Source of the DNA: a virus
DNA: 24,266 nt
Strand: one strand, 5' to 3'
IMG/VR virus record: IMGVR_UViG_3300035698_004156
Span: 1-24,266 of that record
The notes beneath the pieces are model-generated. The model was not told the DNA's origin and searched no databases. It saw only the letters and a list, made by a program, of their open reading frames with translations. Position numbers and translations under genes: made by a program. Of this stretch, positions 14,291 to 21,440 are shown piece by piece (position 1 is the first letter of the stretch; each line of letters starts with the position of its first letter).

Positions 14291-14872
14291 ATGAATACTA
14301 TTAAAAATCATTATATTGTACTTGATATGGATAGATCTGCATCTACTAAATGTATTAAAAATAAAACAAAATTACTTTTAAACGATATTAAAAATAGTAA
14401 TGTTTCAAATAAAAAAAAAAAAGAACTTCTTCGTACAGTTTATAATTCTTATATTTTTCTTTCTGATTATCATATGAGAAAATCATTAGATGATATGCTT
14501 GATATGAATATGACTGATATGAATATGACTGATATAAATATGACTGATATGAATATGACTGATATCAATATGACCGATATGAATATAACTGATATGAATA
14601 TGACTGATATGAATATGACTGATATTGATCAACCATATGTTTTACAATCAAATACAAATCAACCTAAAATTAATATGACTAAAATGAATCAACCATATGT
14701 TTTACAATCAACTCAACCTAAAATAATATATTATGATAATATTAATGGTATGAATGGTATGAATGATATGTTAAGTTCATTATTTCAACCAAATATGTTA
14801 TTTGATAATAAAAATAAATATATATATACATCAAAAATAATAACATCTTCTAATTTTAATAATATTTTTTAA
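14291..14872 (+). CDS. J-domain-like protein lacking HPD, with Met-Thr-Asp repeats
   Basis: A 193-residue protein. Residues 5-70 follow the layout of a DnaJ domain: 'HYIVLDMDRSASTKCIKNKTKLLL' matches helices I and II, and 'LLRTVYNSYIFLSDYHMRKSLDDML' matches helix III and the 'YxxLSDxxxRxxYD' signature. The HPD tripeptide needed to stimulate Hsp70 is absent, so this would be a J-like domain without normal co-chaperone activity. Residues about 71-113 are eight copies of a DMNMT pentapeptide. A second duplication, 'QPYVLQS', follows twice. The tail is Asn/Tyr-rich. It may keep an adaptor role. Its stop is eight bases before the chorismate synthase stop on the other strand. Confidence 0.6.
   Translation: MNTIKNHYIVLDMDRSASTKCIKNKTKLLLNDIKNSNVSNKKKKELLRTVYNSYIFLSDYHMRKSLDDMLDMNMTDMNMTDINMTDMNMTDINMTDMNITDMNMTDMNMTDIDQPYVLQSNTNQPKINMTKMNQPYVLQSTQPKIIYYDNINGMNGMNDMLSSLFQPNMLFDNKNKYIYTSKIITSSNFNNIF
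14501..14620 (+). repeat. 15-bp tandem repeat (DMNMT), eight units
   Basis: Eight units of GATATGAATATGACT from 14501, with a few single-base changes (DINMT, DMNIT), all in frame with the J-like gene. Confidence 0.95.
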
Positions 14873-14880
14873 TAAATGTG

Positions 14881-15993
14881 TTATTCAATATCAAACCATA
14901 CATTCATATTATTTAAAACATGTTTTCTAGCAGTTTGTGAATATAATAAATCAATTATAACAAGATTTGTCATTGCTTCAACTATAGGTATAGCTCTAGG
15001 AACAACACACGGGTCATGTCTTCCTTTAGCTGTAAGTGTAGATAGTTCTCCTTTTAAATTAATTGTTTGTTGATCTAATAAAATAGTAGCAGGAGGTTTA
15101 AATGCAACAGAAAACTCTATATTTTCACCATTAGTAATACCACCAACAATACCACCATTATTATTTGTTTTAGTTCCAATCATATTATTATTTAAAATCC
15201 ACATATCATTATGTTCGCTACCTTGCATTGTGATACACTCAAATCCACTACCAATTTCAAAACCTTTAGTTGCTGGAATAGATAGCATTGCTTTTGCAAG
15301 CATTGCTTCAAGTTTATCAAAAACTGGTTCTCCTAAACCTTTTGGACAATTTTTAACAATACATGTAATTTTACCACCAATTGAATCTCCTTTTTCTTTA
15401 AGTTCTAAAATTTTAGATTGCATAATTTCTGATATTTCATGGTTTGGACATCTAGTGATATTTGAGTCTACATCATCTCTAGTATAATCATTTGAATAAG
15501 GACATAATATATGTCCTATTTGTGAAACATATGCTACGACAGATATATTATATTTAGATAAAATTTGTTCAGCAACAGCACCTGCTATAACTCTACCTAT
15601 TGTTTCTCGTGCACTACTACGTCCACCTCCAGAAGATGCATGTATTCCATATTTCCACATATAAGTAAAATCAGAATGTGATGGTCTTGGTATATATGTA
15701 TCTTTAGTAAATATATAATCCTCTGGTTTTGTATTAGTATTATTAACAATTATAGTAAGTGGTGTTCCAAGTGTATATCCATTTTCCATACCAGATAATA
15801 TTATAATTTTATCTTTTTCATCTCTTGGAGTAGTTATTATAGATTGACCTGGTCTTCTTCTATCAAGTTGTTTTTGAATTAAATCAACATCTAATTTAAA
15901 ATTAGGTGGTGGAGAATCAATAGTTACACCAACACTCATACCGTGTGACTCACCAAAAGTAGTTACTTTAAAATAATTTCCAAAAGTGCTCAT
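14881..15993 (-). CDS. aroC: Chorismate synthase
   Basis: A 370-residue, full-length chorismate synthase. The enzyme uses reduced FMN to convert 5-enolpyruvylshikimate-3-phosphate to chorismate, the last common step to Phe, Tyr, Trp and folate. Signatures: 'GNYFKVTTFGESHGMSVG' (GESHG at 14-18), 'DRRRPGQS' (44-51), 'RPSHSDFTY' (103-111, His106), 'SGGGRSSARETIGRV' (121-135) and 'KGRHDPCVVPRA' (323-334). All active-site segments I can check are present, and the length equals monofunctional enzymes; there is no added flavin reductase domain. No other shikimate gene is visible in the window. Base composition and codon choice match the neighbours, so any transfer is not very recent or has been ameliorated. 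It is transcribed away from the collar-protein genes. Confidence 0.97.
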   Translation of the reverse strand: MSTFGNYFKVTTFGESHGMSVGVTIDSPPPNFKLDVDLIQKQLDRRRPGQSIITTPRDEKDKIIILSGMENGYTLGTPLTIIVNNTNTKPEDYIFTKDTYIPRPSHSDFTYMWKYGIHASSGGGRSSARETIGRVIAGAVAEQILSKYNISVVAYVSQIGHILCPYSNDYTRDDVDSNITRCPNHEISEIMQSKILELKEKGDSIGGKITCIVKNCPKGLGEPVFDKLEAMLAKAMLSIPATKGFEIGSGFECITMQGSEHNDMWILNNNMIGTKTNNNGGIVGGITNGENIEFSVAFKPPATILLDQQTINLKGELSTLTAKGRHDPCVVPRAIPIVEAMTNLVIIDLLYSQTARKHVLNNMNVWFDIE

Positions 15994-16045
15994 TATTAAT
16001 TAATATAATTTGTTTTTAAAATATTTTTTTATAAACCATATATAT

Positions 16046-16741
16046 ATGTATTTTAATAAAGATTTAATATATTTTATTTTAATTTTATTTATTATATTTA
16101 ATATATGTAAAAATGATACTATTAGTGAAACTTTTACAAGTAGTGTCATTACTGACCAGTATATAGAAGAAGCAATCACCAAAATATATAATTTTGATGT
16201 AGAATCAATTAAAAATTTATTTGAAATTGCAAAAAATTTATATAAGGATGATTATTTTGAATTACCAGGTAATGTTAAAATAAATGGAACATTTAATTAT
16301 TTACCTAGAGGCTGTATTATGCCTTATTATTCAGATGATACAAATATACCTGAAGGATGGGCTATATGTGATGGTACGAATAATACTCCTAATTTAAGAG
16401 GTAGATTTATTGTTGGATATAGTAATACGTATGCTGTTGGTAGTACAGGTGGTGCAACACATGTTACACTATCAAATGGTCAACTTCCTTATCATATACA
16501 TTATGGTGGACATAATAATCACACACATAACTATTATCAGAGAAGTAGGAATGGAGTAAATGATGATGATAATAGATTTAATAACAATCACCACTTCTCG
16601 AATCCATATTTTGGAATGAAAAATAATTGTAATGCTAATACTTATGGTGACACGAATCACATTCATTCTAGTAATGGTGGAAATCAATCTCATGAAAATA
16701 GACCACCATATTATACTTTATTATATATTATGAAATTATAA
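16046..16741 (+). CDS. Membrane-anchored phage-tail-collar-domain fibre protein 1
   Basis: A 231-residue protein. Residues about 5-24 are a membrane helix followed by 'SETFTSS'. A short helical region and 'VKINGTFNYLPRGCIMPYY' come next, then the tail-collar (PF07484-like) core 'PEGWAICDGTNNTPNLRGRFIVGY'. The His-rich part ('HIHYGGHNNHTHNY', 'HIHSS') resembles the metal-binding HxH segments at the tips of trimeric phage fibres such as T4 gp12. The C terminus, 'ENRPPYYTLLYIMKL', is the typical collar ending. It is first of three tandem paralogues. The frame extends to a TTG at 16010, but the ATG at 16046 is preferred. Likely a trimeric receptor-binding or surface fibre anchored in a viral membrane. 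Confidence 0.85.
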   Translation: MYFNKDLIYFILILFIIFNICKNDTISETFTSSVITDQYIEEAITKIYNFDVESIKNLFEIAKNLYKDDYFELPGNVKINGTFNYLPRGCIMPYYSDDTNIPEGWAICDGTNNTPNLRGRFIVGYSNTYAVGSTGGATHVTLSNGQLPYHIHYGGHNNHTHNYYQRSRNGVNDDDNRFNNNHHFSNPYFGMKNNCNANTYGDTNHIHSSNGGNQSHENRPPYYTLLYIMKL

Positions 16742-16751
16742 TTATATATAT

Positions 16752-16788
16752 AATAAAACTTTTTAAAAAACATTTAAAAAGTTTTATT
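16752..16788 (+). terminator. 16-bp perfect hairpin between collar genes 1 and 2
   Basis: AATAAAACTTTTTAAA (16752-16767) pairs perfectly with 16773-16788 around an AAACA loop, 11 bases after the stop of collar gene 1. This is the strongest hairpin in the window and fits a Mimivirus-type polyadenylation signal; transcript 1 should end here. Confidence 0.7.
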
Positions 16789-16805
16789 TTATAATTGTAT
16801 ATATT

Positions 16806-17459
16806 ATGTTGACTTTGACTGATCATGTTAATGCCGCTAGAACACAACTTATTAAAAATAAAATAGATAATATATATAATATTAATAGTTTCGATACAAT
16901 AAGAAATTTAGCTAAATTTTTAAAAAATATTAAAGATAAAAGTAACAATATGTCAATTAATAAAAATATTAAATTTCTAGGATCTTTTAACTATCTACCT
17001 AAAGGAATAATTGCTTTTTATAAAGGTACTACTGCTCCCGATGGATGGGGTATATGTGATGGTACAAATAATACACCCGATTTAAGAGGTAGATTTATTG
17101 TTGGGTATGATGCTACTAATACCGACTATAACATTATTGGCAAAAAAGGAGGTGCAAATGATGTAATATTATCAACTAATCAAATGGCTAGTCATAATCA
17201 TACAACTCCAGCTGGAGCTCATAATCATTCGTATCAACAACCAACTACTGTAGATTGTAGTATAGGTTTTAGATCGAACGAAGGGTATAAAATATCTAAG
17301 CATGGTAGCTCAAACAAATGGCATTTGAAGGGTGATCTATTTGGTACTAATGATATGACTGATAGTGGTAATCATACACATTCTAATGTTGGAGGTGGTG
17401 AAAAACATAATAACCTACCACCCTATTATATTTTAATGTATATTATGAAAATATTATAA
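16806..17459 (+). CDS. Phage-tail-collar-domain fibre protein 2 (no membrane anchor)
   Basis: A 217-residue paralogue of its neighbours. It lacks the N-terminal membrane helix and instead starts with about 60 residues of helical sequence ('NAARTQLIKNKIDNIYN'). 'IKFLGSFNYLPKGIIAFYKG' follows, then the collar core 'APDGWGICDGTNNTPDLRGRFIVGY', His-rich segments 'MASHNHTTPAGAHNHSY' and 'GNHTHSNVGGGEKHNN', and the ending 'LPPYYILMYIMKIL'. The absence of an anchor suggests that it is soluble, or assembles with or replaces the anchored paralogues. It lies between two hairpins (16752-16788 and 17448-17468). Confidence 0.85.
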   Translation: MLTLTDHVNAARTQLIKNKIDNIYNINSFDTIRNLAKFLKNIKDKSNNMSINKNIKFLGSFNYLPKGIIAFYKGTTAPDGWGICDGTNNTPDLRGRFIVGYDATNTDYNIIGKKGGANDVILSTNQMASHNHTTPAGAHNHSYQQPTTVDCSIGFRSNEGYKISKHGSSNKWHLKGDLFGTNDMTDSGNHTHSNVGGGEKHNNLPPYYILMYIMKIL

Positions 17460-17468
17460 AAATATTTT
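17448..17468 (+). terminator. 8-bp hairpin at 3' end of collar gene 2
   Basis: AAAATATT (17448-17455) pairs with AATATTTT (17461-17468) over a five-base loop that contains the last base(s) of the stop codon. It is short, but placed like the other 3'-end hairpins. Confidence 0.35.
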
Positions 17469-17481
17469 ATAGTTGTATATA

Positions 17482-18189
17482 ATGATAATGATAATTATTT
17501 TAATTTTACTTTTAATATTTTATATATGTAAAAAAAAAAATGTAGAAAAAATGAATACTACTATTCCACCAGATGTTAATAGTTTAAATGATATTATAAA
17601 TAATATATATAACGAAGACATTGATGCAATTAAAACATTACAAAATTTTGCTACTAACATAATGTCATCTGAAGGACTTATAATTGATAAAAATATTACA
17701 TTAACAGGAACATTTAATTTTTTGCCAATAGGTATAATTATATGTTATTATCCACCAAATCAAACTAGTATTAGTGCACCAGTTGGATGGGCCATATGTA
17801 ATGGTACTAATGGTACTCCAAATTTAGCGGGTAGATTTATTGGTGGTTATGATCCTAATAATATTCACGATGCTTATAAAGCCACGAATGAAAAAAGGGA
17901 TGGTGGTACTGAAAATGAGAAATTAGAAATAAAACACATACCTCCGCATAATCATGGTAGTAATAATCATAGACACACCTTTAATATAGCGCACAGAGAT
18001 TATAAATTTAATAACGCAAGTGGTAAACGCCGTGAATATGGTTTATATTCTTATGAGAATGAGAATGATAAACCTTATCCTGCTACAGGTGGTGGCGGAA
18101 ATGATCACAATCATGGACCTTCAGGTAATAATGAGTCACATGAAAACAGACCTCCTTATTATACTTTAGTATATATTATGAAATTATAA
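17482..18189 (+). CDS. Membrane-anchored phage-tail-collar-domain fibre protein 3
   Basis: A 235-residue paralogue. Residues 1-18 are almost entirely Ile/Leu/Met (membrane helix), followed by 'CKKKNVEKMNTT'. 'ITLTGTFNFLPIGIIICYY' leads into the collar core 'PVGWAICNGTNGTPNLAGRFIGGY'; the usual Asp of CDG and Arg of LRG are Asn and Ala here, so this copy has drifted at two conserved positions. His-rich segments 'HIPPHNHGSNNHRHTF' and 'DHNHGPSGNN' and the ending 'ENRPPYYTLVYIMKL' are intact. An upstream TTG at 17473 extends the frame; the ATG at 17482 is chosen. Together with the other two it forms a fibre gene cluster. Confidence 0.85.
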   Translation: MIMIIILILLLIFYICKKKNVEKMNTTIPPDVNSLNDIINNIYNEDIDAIKTLQNFATNIMSSEGLIIDKNITLTGTFNFLPIGIIICYYPPNQTSISAPVGWAICNGTNGTPNLAGRFIGGYDPNNIHDAYKATNEKRDGGTENEKLEIKHIPPHNHGSNNHRHTFNIAHRDYKFNNASGKRREYGLYSYENENDKPYPATGGGGNDHNHGPSGNNESHENRPPYYTLVYIMKL

Positions 18190-18223
18190 TTAAGTTTTTA
18201 AATTATAATATCTTATTTATTAT

Positions 18224-19027
18224 ATGAAAATTAATTCTTATAGTTTGCAAGGATTACGAGAATCAAATGAAGATCAACATGCATATTTTTTAAATCTAGA
18301 TGGAATAGAAAATAAAATAAATAATATAAATTTTGTGGGTGTATTTGATGGACATGGTGGTAAATTAGTATCTCATTTTTTAAAAAAAAATATACCTAAA
18401 TTATTTTCAACTAAAACCGATAATTCTGTTTATAGTAATACTAAAATAGCATCAACATTATTTAATAATATTTTTAATAGTGTTGAAGAAAAATTAGAGA
18501 AAACACATCCAATTGCAGTTAATTATACTGGTTCAACAGCTTTATGTGGTATAATTGCTAAACATATGAGTATAGACAAAAATATATTATGGATTATGAA
18601 TGTGGGTGATTCTAGAGCAGTATTATATAATTATAAAAATAAAGTAATACAATTAACCGAAGATCATAAACCAAACTCTGTTTTAGAAAAAAAAAGAATA
18701 GAAAGTTTAGGAGGAAAAATAAAATATGATGGTTCAGACTGGAGAATAAATGATTTATCATTATCAAGAGCATTTGGTGATGTTGAATCAACACCATATA
18801 TAACTCATTCTCCTGAAATATTTAAATATACTTTAAATAAAAATGATAAATTTATAGTATTTGCATGTGATGGTTTATGGGATGTAATGAGTAATATAAA
18901 TGTTATAAATTATATAAATGTGTTAATAGAAATTGAATATAAAGGAAATTATGCTAAAAAATTAGCGGAAAAAGCTATAAAAGAAGGTTCTACAGATAAT
19001 GTAACAATAGTTATATTATTTTTATAA
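18224..19027 (+). CDS. PP2C-family serine/threonine protein phosphatase
   Basis: A 267-residue, complete PPM/PP2C phosphatase, a metal-dependent enzyme that removes phosphate from Ser/Thr. Motifs in order: 'GLRESNEDQ' (10-18, Glu16-Asp17), 'GVFDGHGG' (39-46), 'GSTALCGII', 'NVGDSRAVLY', 'LSLSRAFGD', 'FACDGLWDVM' (Asp216) and 'GSTDNVTIVI' (Asp258). All metal-binding Asp residues are present. No targeting signal or extra domain is seen. It lies 35 bases after collar gene 3 and converges with the next gene. The target is unknown; it could counter host kinase signalling or act on viral phosphoproteins such as the Ser-Asp-rich protein at 2434. Confidence 0.95.
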   Translation: MKINSYSLQGLRESNEDQHAYFLNLDGIENKINNINFVGVFDGHGGKLVSHFLKKNIPKLFSTKTDNSVYSNTKIASTLFNNIFNSVEEKLEKTHPIAVNYTGSTALCGIIAKHMSIDKNILWIMNVGDSRAVLYNYKNKVIQLTEDHKPNSVLEKKRIESLGGKIKYDGSDWRINDLSLSRAFGDVESTPYITHSPEIFKYTLNKNDKFIVFACDGLWDVMSNINVINYINVLIEIEYKGNYAKKLAEKAIKEGSTDNVTIVILFL

Positions 19028-19030
19028 TAT
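19013..19030. terminator. Hairpin at convergent gene ends
   Basis: ATATTAT (19013-19019) pairs with ATAATAT (19024-19030) over a TTTT loop, spanning the PP2C stop and reaching the stop of the opposite gene. It may serve as a two-way 3'-end signal. Confidence 0.35.
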
Positions 19031-19031
19031 T

Positions 19032-20072
19032 TTAACAAGTACTAAGTGGAATCCATTTTTTATAATTTTTATCATATATACATGTAAATTTAACTGGTTC
19101 ATTATTTTTAATTAGTTGATTACATAAATGTGAAATTTTTAGATTAGGTATATGTGCAATTCCAATTTTATCTTCTTCAATAGATTCATGAATATTATAT
19201 ACGTCTGTTATATCTGTACCTATTAACCAAAATTTGTTTATTTTACCATCTAATTCATAAGAGTATTTTCTACATTTAAGATATTCTGGTAAATTAGTAA
19301 TTAAGTCATAACTTTTATAAATTAGTTTTCCTTCTTCAGTGTTATTAGATTCAATATTAATTTTATCTTGTTTTTTATCAAGATATACAATATTTATACC
19401 TGAATATTTTGGATAAAATTCTAATCCTTGACATCTTATATCACAATTAGGAATAACATTTTCAACTAAATTTTTTAAATCTTCATATTTACAAAATTTA
19501 TTAATCTTAAATGTAAAATTTTTACTTGCATCATTTTTAAATTGTGTTTTAATAATATTATCAATATGTATAATTTTTTCACTCATTTCAATATCAATAA
19601 TTTTATTACTCATTAATAAATAACAATCTTTAATAAGCATAATATAATTAAAAACTTTATTACCATTAATTATTTTTTGTGAATTAACTAATTTACAATC
19701 AAATATTGTTCCTTTAAATAAAGTATCAGATACATTACATAATATTTTATACATTAAGAGTTCTGCTAAATTTATTTGATTTTTATGATAAGACATTTTT
19801 CTTTTATCAATTGCAACACAATATTTTATATTATCAATTGTAATAAAAATAACTAAATAATTAACACCTAAAAAATTAGGTGTTACATAATGTTCATTCT
19901 CTTTTAAGAATTTTAAACGTTGTAAATTATTTAACATATTATATCTAAAATTTGAAAGATCAAATGAGTTAAAAATAAAATCAATGATCTTATTTTTTAA
20001 ACTAAGATCATTGATAATTAGTGCATAACTGTTACCAAAACGAATATTGTTTTTATTATAACTTTTATTCAT
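19032..20072 (-). CDS. Possible cap-binding (snurportin-like) / nucleotidyltransferase-fold protein
   Basis: A 346-residue protein not clearly assigned. The run of segments 'LGVNYLVIFITIDNIKYCVAID', 'LFKGTIFDCKLV', 'NYIMLIKDCYLLM' and 'CQGLEFYPKYSG' follows the strand order of the mRNA guanylyltransferase/DNA ligase fold. It resembles the snurportin-1 cap-binding domain in 'TILDCIY', 'YYVLDVM' and 'VDGLLFYHK'. No KxDG nucleotidylation lysine is visible, so an inactive, ligand-binding version is more likely than an enzyme. The frame opens at a TTG (20111). The ATG at 20072 is chosen because it lies 35 bases after an AAAATTGA box; an ATG at 20090 is possible. If correct, it might bind the 5' cap of viral or host RNA. 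This is an inference from pattern only. Confidence 0.45.
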   Translation of the reverse strand: MNKSYNKNNIRFGNSYALIINDLSLKNKIIDFIFNSFDLSNFRYNMLNNLQRLKFLKENEHYVTPNFLGVNYLVIFITIDNIKYCVAIDKRKMSYHKNQINLAELLMYKILCNVSDTLFKGTIFDCKLVNSQKIINGNKVFNYIMLIKDCYLLMSNKIIDIEMSEKIIHIDNIIKTQFKNDASKNFTFKINKFCKYEDLKNLVENVIPNCDIRCQGLEFYPKYSGINIVYLDKKQDKINIESNNTEEGKLIYKSYDLITNLPEYLKCRKYSYELDGKINKFWLIGTDITDVYNIHESIEEDKIGIAHIPNLKISHLCNQLIKNNEPVKFTCIYDKNYKKWIPLSTC

Positions 20073-20107
20073 TAATATAATTATAAACATACTTTTATAT
20101 AAATATA

Positions 20108-20115
20108 TCAATTTT
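20108..20115 (-). promoter_or_regulatory. Early-type promoter box AAAATTGA (minus strand)
   Basis: Reads TCAATTTT on the plus strand. It lies in the gap between two minus-strand genes, 35 bases before the ATG at 20072. It decides that start over the upstream TTG and the ATG at 20090. Confidence 0.65.
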
Positions 20116-20118
20116 TAT

Positions 20119-21393
20119 TTAATAATTAGAATATTTTTGAAAACATGTGTCATTTGCTCTTAATGTATCTGTAATACCATCAGTGTCTTTTCCTATTAAT
20201 TGGTAATTTTGTGAACATGTATCCATACTTACACCTTTTTGTACATGTTGGCATAATAAATTAGCATTTGTATTAATATCATTAGAAGCAACTTTATCAT
20301 ATATTTCTTTAATAGGTTTTGGCATATCATCTGTTCTTTCCATTGCTTTTACAAGTTTTTCATTAAAAGGTTTTTCTAATTTCATATTTGATCTAGTACC
20401 ATAATTTTGTATTCTAGTATTATATTTTGGATCAATAAAAGTTCCACAATTTACTTGATATGTATGTCTATCTTTCATTTCTTGTTTTGTTTTATTATCC
20501 ATAAATTCAGATCCTTCTTCCATTTCCATTGACATACTATTATCTATAATAGTATGTGTTTCGGTTGGTTGTTTTATTTTATATCTTTCTTTGTGTAATA
20601 TTTCTTTTTCCATATATTTGTTTTTAATCATAGCTTCTTCTTCTAACTCATTTTTAAGATAATCATCTATTTTTTTATTAGATTGTTCTTCATCTATTAT
20701 ATTATGTTGTAATTTATTATATTCTTCTTGAATTTCTTCATATTCTTTATATTTTTTATTGTGAATATGTGATTCTGTTTCCATAATATGTTTTATTTCA
20801 TTACGTGTATATTCATCATCTTCTTCAAATGGTAAAACATTATTTGTATTTTCTTCTATTTTCATCATATCTTTTATTTCATTACGGGTATATTCATCAT
20901 CTTCTTCAAATGGTAGAACATTACTTGTATTTTCTTCCATTTCACCTAGACCGCTTAAATATTTTTTAAACTGTTCTTCATCTTCTATTTGTTTGTCTAA
21001 AACATTAGTATCATATATTTGTTTTTCTAAAACATTCGTATCATATATTATTTTTTGATTAACAACATTAGAACTAATATTTTTTTTCATAACATTTGTT
21101 GTATAAATATTATTATGTATTTCTTGTTCTATTTCTTCATAATTTAGCACTGAATTCATATTTTGAATATATTCTTCATCTGTGTGTTTATTCATATTGT
21201 GTTTATTCATATTGTGTTTATTCATATTTTTGTCAATCATATGATGTTGATTCATATTTTCGTCCATCATATATTTATTAGATGAATTAAAATTTTCTTG
21301 TGGATTATGTGTATAATTATTTGAATTAATTACACATAATATAATTACTACAAATGCTAAAATAATAAATAAATCTTGAGAGTTATTACACAT
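20119..21393 (-). CDS. Membrane-anchored acidic Met/Asn/Glu-rich protein, unknown
   Basis: A 424-residue protein with an N-terminal membrane helix (about 8-24) followed by 'NNYTHNPQENFNSS', the same helix-plus-ExF layout as other proteins here. The middle is charged and repetitive: a 15-bp 'NKHNM' repeat, two copies of 'YDTNVLEKQI'-like sequence, and two copies of a 27-residue segment containing 'NVLPFEEDDEYTRNEIK'. It is probably extended or coiled. The last 120 residues are less repetitive, with Cys in 'NCGTFIDPKYNTRIQNYG', 'LCQHV', 'DTCSQNYQLIG' and 'DTCFQKY', and look like the conserved folded domain. No family is recognised. Orientation suggests a short N-terminus, one membrane pass, and a long stalk carrying a Cys-containing C-terminal head; a virion membrane protein is a reasonable guess. 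Confidence 0.7.
   Translation of the reverse strand: MCNNSQDLFIILAFVVIILCVINSNNYTHNPQENFNSSNKYMMDENMNQHHMIDKNMNKHNMNKHNMNKHTDEEYIQNMNSVLNYEEIEQEIHNNIYTTNVMKKNISSNVVNQKIIYDTNVLEKQIYDTNVLDKQIEDEEQFKKYLSGLGEMEENTSNVLPFEEDDEYTRNEIKDMMKIEENTNNVLPFEEDDEYTRNEIKHIMETESHIHNKKYKEYEEIQEEYNKLQHNIIDEEQSNKKIDDYLKNELEEEAMIKNKYMEKEILHKERYKIKQPTETHTIIDNSMSMEMEEGSEFMDNKTKQEMKDRHTYQVNCGTFIDPKYNTRIQNYGTRSNMKLEKPFNEKLVKAMERTDDMPKPIKEIYDKVASNDINTNANLLCQHVQKGVSMDTCSQNYQLIGKDTDGITDTLRANDTCFQKYSNY
20835..20945 (-). repeat. 81-bp imperfect duplication (VLPFEEDDEYTRNEIK)
   Basis: Two copies encode 'ENT(S/N)NVLPFEEDDEYTRNEIK' with near-identical DNA; the copies start roughly 81 bases apart inside the acidic membrane protein. 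Confidence 0.75.
21181..21228 (-). repeat. 15-bp tandem repeat (NKHNM), three units
   Basis: On the plus strand the unit is ATTCATATTGTGTTT, repeated about three times; it encodes NKHNM on the minus strand in the acidic membrane protein. A degenerate extension (DKNMNQHHMID) lies N-terminal to it. Confidence 0.85.
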
Positions 21394-21409
21394 ATATAGT
21401 ATATCATAT

Positions 21410-21430
21410 AATATTTTTTTTAAAAATATT
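21410..21430. other. 9-bp AT hairpin in divergent intergenic gap
   Basis: AATATTTTT (21410-21418) pairs with AAAAATATT (21422-21430). It lies between two divergent genes, so a terminator role is unlikely; it may be part of promoter architecture or a chance AT palindrome. Confidence 0.3.
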
Positions 21431-21440
21431 TTAAATAAAA

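Noticed and set aside
14881-15993. Bacterial contamination as the source of the chorismate synthase
   Set aside because: Base composition, packing, and neighbours on both sides match the rest of the window, and no bacterial operon partner or ribosome-binding site is seen. A donor lineage is possible, but not simple contamination.
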